A stretch of 64,000 nucleotides of DNA from Hormiphora californensis (Eukaryota; Ctenophora; Tentaculata; Cydippida; Pleurobrachiidae), in NCBI GenBank assembly GCA_020137815.1, contig CM035351.1, forward strand, positions 62,001-126,000. Direction: 5' to 3'. The notes beneath the pieces were generated by a model that saw nothing but the letters and a program-made list of their open reading frames with translations, did no database searches and was not told where the DNA came from. The translations under genes and the position numbers were made by a program. The first letter of the stretch is position 1. The number at the start of each line of letters is the position of its first letter. Below, in pieces: positions 1 through 11,500 of the stretch.

Positions 1-91
1 TCCCCTACCTCTCCCCACTCAGCCCCTACCCCTCCCCACTCAGCCCTCTAGTCCCTCACCCTCTAGTCCCTCACCCCTCATCCCCCCCCAG

Positions 92-1499
92 GTGTCTTAT
101 GTGGGTGACAGGGGTAACAACTAACACCTCATCCCCCTTTAATACTGCAGGTGTCCTATGTGGGTTAGTGTCTGACGGTGTATAAGGTCCAAATGAGGCA
201 CGGAGCTTTTCTGAATCAGCTTTTCAAGACGAATCCAACGCAACCGGAATTAGCTTTCTATCTTATCGGGAAGGTTCGGTTCACTCACACTCATTTTTAG
301 TCATTTTTGCCGCGCGAGCCAATCAGAGGCCAGAATTTCGAAATCCAGCCCTCTGATTGGCTCGCGCGGCCAAAAATGAAAAAAATGAACCACACCTTCC
401 CGATAAGATAGAAAGCTAATTCCGGTTGCATTGGATTCGTCTTGAAAAGCTGATTCAGAATACCTCCGTGCCTCATTTGGACCTTATACACCGTCAGACA
501 CTAATGTGGGTGACAGGGGTAACAACTAACACCTCACCCCCCTTTAATACTGCAGGTGTCCTATGTGGGTGACAGGGGTAACAACTAACACCTCACCCCC
601 CTTTAATACTGCAGGTGTCCTATGTGGGTGACAGGGGTAACAACTAACACCTCACCCCCCTTTAATACTGCAGGTGTCCTATGTGGGTGACAGGGGTAAC
701 AACTAACACCTCACCCCCCTTTAATACTGCAGGTGTCCTATGTGGGTGACAGGGGTAACAACTAACACCTCACCCCCCTTTAATACTGCAGGTGTCCTAT
801 GTGGGTGACAGGGGTAACAACTAACACCTCACCCCCCTTTAATACTGCAGGTGTCCTATGTGGGTGACAGGGGTAACAACTAACACCTCACCCTCCTTTA
901 ATACTGCAGGTGTCCTATGTGGGTGACAGGGGTAACAACTAACACCTCACCCCCCTTTAATACTGCAGGTGTCCTATGTGGGTGACAGGGGTAACAACTA
1001 ACACCTCACCCCCCTTTAATACTGCAGGTGTCCTATGTGGGTGACAGGGGTAACAACTAACACCTCACCCCCCTTTAATACTGCAGGTGTCCTATGTGGG
1101 TGACAGGGGTAACAACTAACACCTCACCCCCCTTTAATACTGCAGGTGTCCTATGTGGGTGACAGGGGTACCAACTAACACCTCACCCCCCTTTAATACT
1201 GCAGGTGTCCTATGTGGGTGACAGGGGTAACAACTAACACCTCACCCCCCTTTAATACTGCAGGTGTCCTATGTGGGTGACAGGGGTAACAACTAACACC
1301 TCATCCCCCTTTAATACTGCAGGTGTCCTATGTGGGTGACAGGGGTAACAACTAACACCTCACCCCCCTTTAATACTGCAGGTGTCCTATGTGGGTGACA
1401 GGGGTAACAACTAACACCTCACCCCCCTTTAATACTGCAGGTGTCCTATGTGGGTGACAGGGGTAACAACTAACACCTCACCCCCCTTTAATACTGCAG
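92..1499 (+). repeat. 59-bp tandem array spanning an APBA splice acceptor
   Basis: About 18 copies of a 59-bp unit lie directly upstream of the real APBA exon at 1500. Copies start at 92, 151 and then every 59 bp from 556. Each unit carries the end of the intron (pyrimidine stretch, tttaatactgcag) and the first ~30 coding bases of the downstream exon (GTGTCCTATGTGGGTGACAG onward, encoding VSYVGDRGNN). In array copies the reading frame then meets TAA. Only the last copy continues into the conserved PTB coding sequence, so the array arose from the intron-exon junction. The unit contains AG|GT at its centre. Copies are nearly identical, suggesting recent expansion or homogenisation. Confidence 0.95.
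165..504. mobile_element. Foldback MITE inserted in the 59-bp array
   Basis: This 340-bp element is an almost complete inverted repeat. Both ends read TTAGTGTCTGACGGTGTATA inward and the arms meet near 335. It interrupts the second array copy. The flanking TGTGGG at 159-164 and 505-510 is a 6-bp target-site duplication, and removing the element plus one TSD restores an exact 59-bp unit. No ORF of note. The superfamily is not assigned. The inner arm contains a CCGGAATTAGC...CTTATCGGGAAGG stretch loosely like motifs in other foldbacks of this window. Confidence 0.88.
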
Positions 1500-2629
1500 G
1501 TGTCCTATGTGGGTGACAGGGGTAACAACTTGGTCGTAATGGTAAAACAATCCCCTGACAGTACTAGAACAACGTGCCACGTGTTCGATTGTCCACGGAG
1601 CCAGGAGGTTAGTGGTATAACAGGAGGAGTAGGATAGATTACTAACTAGTTTTAATATGTCAGGAGAGGTGACTAACTATTAGTTACTAATTGATAATTA
1701 GTTAATTAATATTTCAGGTTAGGGTGGCAATGAACAGGGCCTTTACCCTGTCCTACAAAGATGTGTTGAAGAGGAGTGGTCAGACAGAGGAATCGCTCAT
1801 GCAGTGTGCATACAGCGAGGTCCTTAGCTCCCAGAAACGTGCCCAGGTATAACATGTGTCTCAATATAACGTGACACATGCACTTATTACTGTTAGTCAT
1901 CGGGTGCCGCAAACTTATTTTTGTATCCCCCCTTATCTACCCCCCCCCCCCATCAGGATGATATAGCAGACGTGTTGGATAGTACAAAACACATTACAGT
2001 TAGCATTATAAAGCGGCCCCAGGAGGCACTAGGACTGTCCCTAATCTCATCTGGACCAGGCTCCATTATACCCACAGTGGTAGTGTCTGGACTCAGACCA
2101 GCCTCCCCTGCTTACAAAACTGAACAGCTGAATGTGGGGAACCAGGTGCTAGAGATTAACGGGAGGTCTCTAGTTGGGCTCTCATTCGAGGAAACTATAA
2201 GTTACATCAGATCCCTCATCTCTTCTACTAAAGTAGAAATGCAGGTTAGTTATGTTATCACAGTAGAACTACTTAGTTGAATTCCCCCTTTCCATACCCC
2301 CCCCCCCTTCTAAAACCACTCCCCCACAGGTAGTGCCAGCCTCTCCTGTGCTAGTGATAGAGCTGATAAGACCAGATCTAAAGTACCCCCTGGGATTTAG
2401 CGTCAAGGATGGACACATCACCACTCTAGTGAGAGGCAGTATAGGAGAGAGGGCTGGTATAAGGGTCGGACACCGGATAATAGCGATTAATGGGGAGTCA
2501 ACAGTGACATTAGACCACGATTCAGTGGCAGGCATTCTTCTATCAGAAACAGGAAAACTCGTTCTAAAAACAATGCAGAGTCAGATATTCAATCACATGT
2601 TAGGACTAGAGGACCCTGATTATTTATAG
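1500..2629 (+). CDS. APBA: APBA/Mint/X11 (LIN-10) family adaptor, C-terminal part
   Basis: Four exons join in phase: 1500-1607, 1718-1846, 1957-2244 and 2330-2629 (TAG stop). The first two encode the end of a PTB domain (VSYVGDRGNNLVVMV, TCHVFDC, then NRAFTLSYKDVL). The last two encode tandem PDZ domains, with GSIIPTVVVSGL and NVGNQVLEINGRSLVGL in PDZ1 and PDLKYPLGFSVKDG and RAGIRVGHRIIAINGES in PDZ2. The C-terminus ...LEDPDYL resembles the PVYI-type end of vertebrate Mints. Order, spacing and tail match APBA proteins, which are neuronal or epithelial scaffolds binding APP-type NPxY tails and trafficking partners (family knowledge). The N-terminal part lies upstream of the window. Splicing must choose the last of ~19 near-identical acceptors. 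Confidence 0.93.
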
Positions 2630-2673
2630 TCTGAGGTGTGTTTGTCTGTCAAGCTTCTTAGGTGAGGTACCGG

Positions 2674-2700
2674 TTGTGTGTGTGTGTGTGTGTGTGTGTG

Positions 2701-2740
<40 letters not shown>

Positions 2741-2762
2741 TGTATGTGTGTGTGTGTGAGCG
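2674..2762. repeat. (TG)n microsatellite
   Basis: Dinucleotide TG run with a few interruptions, in the 3' flank of the APBA gene. Small ORFs on both strands here are repeat artefacts. Confidence 0.95.
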
Positions 2763-2929
2763 TGAGTGTGAGTTGGTTTTGCTCTTTCAGATTTTGTTGT
2801 GTTGTTTTTCTTTTTCTTCAAACTTCTCTTACTTTTGTTTGACATCTTTTTTTTGCTAAATTGATATCTGTGTTTTACTCTGAGTGTAACAAAAGACCAG
2901 CACATATGTTGTGATATCGTGTGTACATA

Positions 2930-3188
2930 TTAAGCCAAAAACTAATTGGAATTAGTTGGCGGGAAAGGTGGCCCACTTACACCTTTTGCTGCTACCGGGT
3001 ACCACGAACTGTCATTCTCTTCACGTCACGTCGGTATCTCAATCTCTCTCTCTCACCCTTTCTTTCTCTTTCTCTATTTCACTCACCTCTTATATCCCTG
3101 ATACATTTTAAAATAAAACCCGGCATCAGGCAAAGGTGTAAGTGGGCCACCTTTCCCGCCAACTAATTCCAATTAGTTTTTGGCTTAA
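2930..3188. mobile_element. TTAA-flanked MITE (piggyBac-like target site)
   Basis: Inverted repeats of about 55 bp begin GCCAAAAACTAATTGGAATT on each side and are bounded by TTAA at 2930-2933 and 3185-3188. TTAA duplications are typical of piggyBac-type insertion. The centre is CT-rich and non-coding. Confidence 0.8.
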
Positions 3189-4433
3189 TTTAGGTCCCTT
3201 TTTGGTTTCTAATGTCAGTATGACATTATTTCATGATGTAAAATTGTCAAAATGATGTGTTATATGAGAAACGAGACGAATTTCTGTGAAAATCGTAATT
3301 TTGACGTCATTATGACATCATCTGACGTAATTAGTGACGTCGTAACAACGTAATTGCATCACAATATATTTTGAATGAATACCCTGAAGGAGCTTGTAAA
3401 GTATCATTGACCGCAGTGGTCAGGAAAGGGAGTTTTTGCTAGAAAAACGTTCAATTTGCTGAATTTTTCGTCAAATTTTTGACTTCCGACGCAATTTAAG
3501 GGCTCAAAATGATGAGCTACGAAAATTCGATATATAGTATCTGAAAGTTCAGACGATTTGCCGGTAACGATTTTTTGTCAAATCAAAAATCGGAACACGT
3601 CTCAAGGGTGCTAGAGGCGTTTGAAAAAAGTTAGTCGGTCTCGCGCAATGACATCACTCGTGACGTCATTGCGCGCGTCATAGGCAAGATGAAGAGTCGC
3701 CACCAGAATGGGTACATGCACGAGACAATTATCTGTCGATTGCCGCTTGGTTTAAGGTCGTACGATGTCTGGTTCGTCTCAAACTGGGACCAAACGGAAG
3801 GTAACAAAGCGTCTATACATCTATATATGTATATATGTATCAACCTAGTTATCCCCACACTGAATTTTCTGTTTTGGGGGTGGTGTTATAACTTTTGAAC
3901 AAAAAGAGCTAGCCACTTGAAATTTTTACCATCGATAGATGTCTACAAGAAGCTTCTGAGTACACAATTTCAGCTTCCTAGCTCATCCGGTTCGGGAGTT
4001 ATGGCCAGTCAAAAAGTGCCAAAATGGGCTAAAAGTATGAAATAACTATATATACGCTGTGAGCAAGCGGGCCGTTTTTTGGGGGAATTTTTTTCGGGGG
4101 GTTGGATGGGGCCACCTTTGCGCTTGCCAGCGCAGTGATTCAGCTGCAACACACATATTATTCCCAATGCGATTGTAATTTGGTGGGGTAAATAAATAAG
4201 CGCGGTGGCGCGCCCCTACAATTACCCTGTTGTCACTGCGCGCTACACAATATTCCCTCAAAAAGTGTGTCAGCCGTGTGCCACACACATAATTATTATA
4301 CAACTGGGTACTGGATGTTATACATGTAGTTTGGGGGTTGGTAATAAGAAAATGGTAATAAAATATACACAAAATAAGAATTAAACATGTCTTGATAGAT
4401 ATATCGGCTCTACTAATCTGTATTTCCTCTGTT
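3189..4433. other. Intergenic AT-rich sequence, no gene seen
   Basis: No conserved coding sequence recognised. The stretch 3280-3370 holds several TGACGT/ATGACATCA-like motifs, and 3630-3690 an imperfect palindrome around TGACGTCATTGCGCGCG. The stretch 3960-4010 has a 'ctagctcatccggttcgggag' motif reminiscent of the foldback family near 19-20 kb. Confidence 0.6.
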
Positions 4434-4627
4434 CCATTCTCCACACTGTCGCATTCCTCAAATATTGTTCCATTCTCCACACTGTCGCATTCCTCAAATA
4501 TTGTTCCTCTCACTCTCTGTCTATACTCATTCCTCATATATTGTTCCTCTCTCAATCTCTATGTATAATAGAACTCATTCCTCAAATATTGTTCCTCTCT
4601 CAATCTCTACATAAAAATCATTCCTCT
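4434..4627 (-). repeat. Tandem duplication of the MPND stop-codon region
   Basis: Read on the minus strand, the last codons of MPND (GAG GAA TGA) are followed by repeated GAGGAACAATATTTGAGGAA-type segments. GAGGAATGA occurs again at each of the first copies, followed by two copies carrying a GCGACAGTGTGGAGAATG insert. The repeat is a tandem duplication across the CDS/3'-UTR boundary. A 169-codon ORF on this strand is an artefact of the repeat. Confidence 0.75.
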
Positions 4628-5453
4628 TTCGCCACAATATGCCTCAGAATATCAACAAAGCGATTGTCACTGATATCTTTGGGAGCCTTTTGTTTCAAGC
4701 TCTCTGCCATCTTTTGAAAGATTGTCATATTGTTTTTCCAGTGTTTGTGTAGCTTCACCCCGGTGGGCTTGTGGGAGTATAGGTTGGACATGGCCCTCAT
4801 TTCAGCTGCTAGTTCCTGAGATATTGTAGAGTCCCACATACACCTGCAGGACATAATGTTAGCATGTGTAATGGGAAGGGGTACTGCGGGAAGGGGGGGT
4901 GATACTAAGGAATGGGCTCTGAACTCGGATCAATATCTCCCTCTTCCTTGTTTTACTTGTACCGCCCTCTTTCTCTACTTACGTATATTCAAGGTGCATG
5001 GGTACTGGTCTGCCATCATTAGTGTGCATCACGCAAAACAACTGCATCTGAAACATTGATATTGAAATATTGGAGGTTAGGGAGTCGAGATGTAATCCAA
5101 ACTAACTAACACATATTCTACTTTATAGACTGATTATAGGGGTGGTGCCGAGGTAGGGGTTACCAAGGTGTTACCAAGGGGGTTACCAAGGGGGTTACCA
5201 AGGGGGTAACCAGGTGTCAGAGTAACTGTACCTCACTAGATGGAGACTGGCCCCGGAAGGGGGAGATAATAACACCAAGACATGGATCTATTCTCCCATC
5301 TAGAGATCTCATGTGTTGCTGATGGACACTCTGGCACACGATGTCGTGTTGGGAGGGTCGGGGAGAGGAAGTAGGGTGGGAGTGGTACCAACCAATCACT
5401 GTCATGTCCTGGGAGGGAGGGGGTTACAACTTGATCATTTCTTTCACTTCTCA

Positions 5454-5528
<75 letters not shown>

Positions 5529-8500
5529 TGAAACTCGATCCTTTGGTTTGATAAAACGAGCTCTCGTCTAATTGTCCGTGTGTACCACCCTTGTACACCC
5601 AGCTAGACGCCAGTAAGCCGCCTAAAACCGTCAATTTCAACTACTAACTGACCAAAACAGCAATGAATGACCTTCAGAAGGACCTTTTGTGTCGTGTCAA
5701 ATTCAGCGTCAATTCTTCCGAGCACTCCTCTTCTGTGAAAGCAGTGTTAGATCTGATTCTGAGCAACGAGGGTGCATTGCCGACCAACTCCAACAAACCA
5801 AGAAAAGAAGATCTATCAGCAACTCTTGATGCCATTAATGACTTTGTGGGAGAGTTTATGACCGGCCGGTCAGAGATCTGGCACTCCAATGCAGACACTA
5901 AAGGCACCATGGCCCTACTGATATCATCATTTTTCGCTCTCAACCCAGCTCCCTCATGTCCAGTGTGTAAGACACCACCTCCCCAAACGTTATCCCTCGG
6001 AACTGACTGTCTTCGATGCCTCTGCTGCGGTTTACCTGCCCACACTGACTGTTATAAGGGGGTAAACCCAAAGAAAGGGATCTACTACATATGTACCAAG
6101 TGTAACTGTGATCCCCGTAGAAATATCGTTACACACAAGATGGCAGTCACGTCCAATCGGGCAGCACAAACTGTAGCCCCAGCCTACACAACGGATTTGA
6201 AGGAACCACCCCACGCTGGAACCATCATAACGGACAAACTGCAGACACAAGTTCAGAGTTCTTCCTCCACTGAAGATACCCACTCACAGTATTCTGTCAC
6301 CACGGATGACAAAGAGCAGACTATAAAGGATACTAGCCATCCTCCCAACCCTGCGAACTCATATAGAAGAAACCGCACATTTGACAGATCGCTCATCATC
6401 TGCAGATACTTTGAATCCAACCGGTGTAAGTATGGCATCACTGGCGGATCCTGCCCTAACTACCATCCACCATACTGCCGGAGATTCCGAAATTATGGTC
6501 CATGTGAGAAACTGGGCTGCACAAACTCGGATGAGGAGTGCAAATATTACCATGCCTCCCTCTGCAGTAAATCTCTGATGGGACGAAGATGCACTAACAA
6601 GGCGTGTAGATTGACGCATATTAGGATGTCACCTACTACAGCTACGAGGGTTGCTCTCCTACCCACTCCACCCAGTCCCAACCACCCGAATGTGCCTATT
6701 CCTAGTTCTCTTCCCACAACCGCCAGTTCTAACAGTAGTAACACGACCTGTGTGAACACGTCTAGTTCTGTGCCCCCATCTACCACCGCCAGCCCTAACT
6801 GTAGTAACACGACCTGTGTGAACAAGTCTAGTTCTGTGCCCCAATCTACCACCGCCAGTTCTAACAGTAGTAACACGACCTGTGTGAACACGTCTAGTTC
6901 TGTGCCCCCATCTACCACCGCCAGCCCTAACTGTAGTAACACGACCTGTGTGAACAAGTCTAGTTCTGTGCCCCAATCTACCACCGCCAGTTCTAACAGT
7001 AGTAACACGACCTGTGTGAACACGTCTAGTTCTGTGCCCCAATCTACCACCGCCAGCCCTAGCTGTAGCAACATGGACTGTGTTGCCGCAGCTAGTTCTG
7101 TGCCCCAATCTACCACCGCCAGCCCTAGCAGTAGTAACATGGACTGTGTTGCTGCAGCTAGTTCTGTGCTCTCACCTACCACCGCCAGTTCTAACGGTGG
7201 TAACATGGACTGTGTTACTGCAGCTAGCTCTGTGCCTCTCTCCCACACCTATGTTGCTGCAAATGGCAACATGGGCCCTGAGAAAGTTCCAATTCAACTA
7301 CCAACGACTGCTCCAGGGCCTAATAACATCCCACTGGATTTTCTGAGGCTCTTGGAAAACCTCACAACCACAGCGAGGCTGATCATGGGGAGTCAGTTCC
7401 AATTCAATACCATCCCGAACTACCAGGTACCGGATCTATACACCCAACAGCCACTGCCAATGAATATGTATTACCAGCACCCTGTACATCCCCACCATGC
7501 TATGGGCCACCAGTACCCTCTTGGCAAGGCAAACATGTAGAGGACCGCTGCCACACTCCCCGACCACCGAGGGAGTTAGCCGAGATGTTTCTGCTTAATG
7601 CACATGGAATCAACCCCGGTTTCTCTTCACACAAAGTGAAGCTGCAGCAAATCAGAGAATGGGTTGCCACATCTCATTTCAAGATCCCCTTCTTCGTTAT
7701 CACAGAATCATGGTTGAATGAAACAGTTTTCGACGCGGAAATATCATTTGAAGGCTTCACGACCTACCGAGCAGACCGTGTTGAGCGGAACCAAGGTGGA
7801 GTGGTGATCTACATCAATTCTGATATTCCTGTCACTGATGTGAAGATCTTCTCATCAACTTACTGTGAAGCAGCCAGCGTGTACATGGAAACAGCAAATA
7901 CTGTCCTATCTGGTGTGTACAGGCCCCCTGCTTCCTACTCAGACCCCACCCGACGATGCCCGGTAGACCATTTCCAGTCGTGTCTTCAGGGAATCGAGAG
8001 CTTCATTAAGAAGCACGAGCCTGCTAATGTTATACTGACAGGAGATTTCAATTTGCCTATGGTAAACTGGGACAATTTAGAGATCAAAAGTGGACTGAAC
8101 ACCCTGGCCACGGAACGACAGTCAGCTGAGCTACTTCTCAGTTTATCGGAGAGACTCTTTCTCCACCAAGTAGTTCATAGCCCCACCCGCATGGATAAGA
8201 ACATCTTGGACCTAGTTCTAACTAACAACGACCACCTGATCCATGATGTGGATGTAGTCAGAACAGAATGGTCAGACCACGACCTAGTGAAGGTAACTCT
8301 GAAGACACAGGAGATCAGTGGTATACTTGTCGAGAGCGAGGAGCCCAAACTCTACGAACCGCAGTCAGAGTTTGACAACTTTAACTTCAACAAGGTCACC
8401 CAGGAGACATGGGAAGAGCTCAACATTGCACTTCACAAAATAGATTGGACTGATGTGACCTCTGCAAAAGACCAAAACGAAGCCTGGGAGAAATTCAGAT

Positions 8501-11500
8501 CGTCCATTGCAAAAGTATGTGCCCAATTCGTACCCCAACACAGTGGCTCTCGAAAGAGACGTGTTCAGAAGATCCCAAAGCACCGGAGAAAGCTTCTTGT
8601 GAAGAAAAGAGCACTTGTACGTAAACTAAAAGGTGCCAAGAAAAAAGAGAAAGAGTGCCTGATACAGTGTAAGAGGATTGAGGAACTGTACACTGCACTT
8701 TCACGAATTGAATTAAACATGGCATCTAACATCCACGAAGACAGACTGCGAGAGGAAAGAAAAATCCTGAGAAAGATCAAAGTGAATCCAAAAGCTTTCT
8801 ACACCTACGCAAAGAAGAACAAGGCGTCTAAGTCAGGAATTGGTCCTCTTAAAGACCAAAATGGTGAACTACATGCCGACCCCGCCATCATGGCCAACCT
8901 CCTCCAAGACCAGTACCAGAAGGTGTTTAGTGAACCTATCGAAGGGCCAGTCAATGAGCAGGGACCACCAGGATCCCCTGTTATGAGTGGTGTGACTATC
9001 ACTACTGACACAGTCGTTGAAGCAATCAAAGAACTGTCTCCCCACACCGCACCGGGCCCAGACAAGTTCCCAGCAATAATGCTGAAAAAGTGCAATAGAG
9101 CCTTAGCGCCAGTAATGGCGGAGCTGTGGCAGGCGTCCATACAGACTGGGGATATTGCGTCTATTTTTAAACAGCAGTCAATAGTCCCAATTTACAAGAA
9201 GGATAATAAGAGCTCTCCCGCGAACTACAGACCTGTTAGTTTGACAAGCCAACTTGTTAAGGTCCTAGAGAGAGTCATCCGGAAGCAGATGGTTAACTTT
9301 GTGGAGGAGAACAACCTCCTCTCGCCGGACCAGCATGGCTTTAGGAGTAACAGATCTTGCCTATCACATCTGATCCAGCACATTGAGGACGTAATCGATG
9401 ATTTAGAGAATGGGAAGAATGCAGATGTGCTCTATCTCGACTATTCGAAAGCATTCGATAAAGTATGCCATCTCACCCTTCTAGAGAAACTATCAGGATA
9501 TGGCATCCGGGGAGACCTCCTAGACTGGATTAGAAGCTTCCTGATGGGTAGGACCCATTCAGTCATTGTTGACGGAGTACCATCGAACCCGGGACCCGTA
9601 AGATCTGGAGTCCCACAGGGGACGGTCCTAGGACCACTACTTTTTGTGTTATACATTAATAACCTACCAGATTATGTGCTCCACAGCAAATCGAAGATGT
9701 TCGCTGATGACACAAAGCTACATAAGTCAGTGTCGAGCGAGGATGATCGAAAACTGTTGATGGATGACTTACAAAATGTTTTCAGCTGGGCACTCGAAAA
9801 CAGTATGGAACTCAACGACACCAAGTTCCAATTACTACAACACGGAAAGAACTTGGAACTGAAGCAGCCATACCAACTAACATCCAACATAGTTGTCAGC
9901 GGAAGGGCAGAAGTGAGAGATCTCGGCGTGATAGTTGACCCTGACCTCACATGGAAACCACACATTACACACATAATCAAGAAAGCTAACACCATGGCTA
10001 GTTGGACCTTGAGGCTTTTCAAAACAAGAGATCCTCAACACCTGCTTACTTTGTATAAGACCTATGTGAGATCTCACCTAGAGTACTGCTGTCCAGGTTG
10101 GTCGCCACACCAGAAGGGCGATATACAAAAACTAGAAGCGGTCCAAAGATCATACACCGCGAAAATGGAAGGAATGGACGGGCTCAACTACTGGGAGCGC
10201 TTAAAAGCTCTCAAGATTTACTCCCTCCAGCGACGCCGAGAGCGATATAAGATTCTCTATATGTGGAAAATGTTAAACGGCCTCGTCCCTAAGTCTCCGA
10301 GTATTGACTTTCGAAAGACCATCAGTAGGAGTGGCGTCATTGCTGAACGTCGCCTCGGCAAATCCACTTGTCCCAAGGGTGTCAAAACCCTGATACACAA
10401 CTCCTTCACCTCTTCGGCGGTTGGGTTATTCAACGCAGTCCCAGCCAGAGTTAAGGACCAGTTAACCATCGAAGGTGCTAAAGCGGAACTGGACAGGTTC
10501 CTAGCGAGCATACCCGATACTCCCCCTACTAGAAATTATTCTCCCTCGAACGACAACAGTATTCTGAAGTGGTTGGAGGCAAGGCGCGGTCAGCAGTCCG
10601 TTAGCCTGACGTAGATTCTACCAGATCTTCTACAAAGGTGACTACAAAGGTGACTCCCTCTCTCCCTCCCTCTCTACCTCCCTCTCTCTCTCTCTACCTG
10701 TTGTGTTATCAGTTCCCGTATTTTCTCTTGTAGCATGGTGCATTCTTTCTGGTCTGAAGAGTTGGTTAGAGAGCAGGGGAAGACCCCCTTAACATGTAGA
10801 GTCAGCTTGTTGGGGTTCCATGTCCCACCTAGATACCTATCAGGAGGGGGAGAATTTATCACAAACCCATGATAATATATGTAGAGGCTCACGTGCCCGG
10901 GTTATTCGCTACACGAAACATCTGGAACTCACCCACACACTTCCTCTGTGCTAAGATGACAGTGGTAGTCCACCCCCTTCCCCCACTTACCCACACACTT
11001 CCTCAGTGCTGAGGTGACAGTGGTAGTCCATCAGTAGTAGTGAGTTACTACTAATGTACACCGTGTAGGGCTGCTTCTGACCCACTACACAGAACTTGAC
11101 GCAGTCAACTAGGGCTGCTTCAGGGGGCACTGCCTCTTGCCGGGCCTCTAACATCGCCTCAGGTTCAGTGGCCTGATGTAGGGGAGGGGAGGGGGGTGTT
11201 AGGGTTTAGATATCAGATATTGGGAATGATATTGTCATAACAGCTGTAACTCACCCTAGCCATGGCCTGCTGCCCCCCCCCCCCCCCCAATATTGGTATT
11301 ATGTATAACTCACCCTAGCCATGGCCTGCACACCCCCCCAATATTGGTACTATGTATAACTCACCCTAGCCATGGCCTGCTGTTCTAATTGAGCCACTGC
11401 CATCTGTATCATATGGGCGTGTTGAACAAGGGCCTGCTCCAATATCAACTGGGCCATCTTATCTTTACTCCCTGAGGCATTGTGTTCCTGAATGGCTTTC

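Larger units (their letters stand above)
5525..10650 (+). mobile_element. CR1/jockey-type LINE with two intact ORFs
   Basis: A non-LTR retrotransposon lies antisense in an MPND intron. It has a ~140-bp 5' leader, ORF1 (5663-7540), a 44-bp spacer, ORF2 (7585-10614) and a very short 3' end with tandem actacaaaggtg units (around 10630-10655). A short repeated 3' terminus is usual for the CR1/L2 group. Both ORFs are free of stops, so the copy could be active or recently inserted. Exact ends are uncertain because both flanks are CT-rich and no clear target-site duplication is visible. Confidence 0.9.

Noticed and set aside
4046-4555. 169-codon minus-strand ORF
   Set aside because: Its N-terminal part is the tandem copy of the MPND 3' end; the rest has no resemblance and no splice support.
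6547-7248. Long ORFs antisense and out of frame to LINE ORF1
   Set aside because: The 66-bp repeat keeps all frames open; they are shadows of ORF1.
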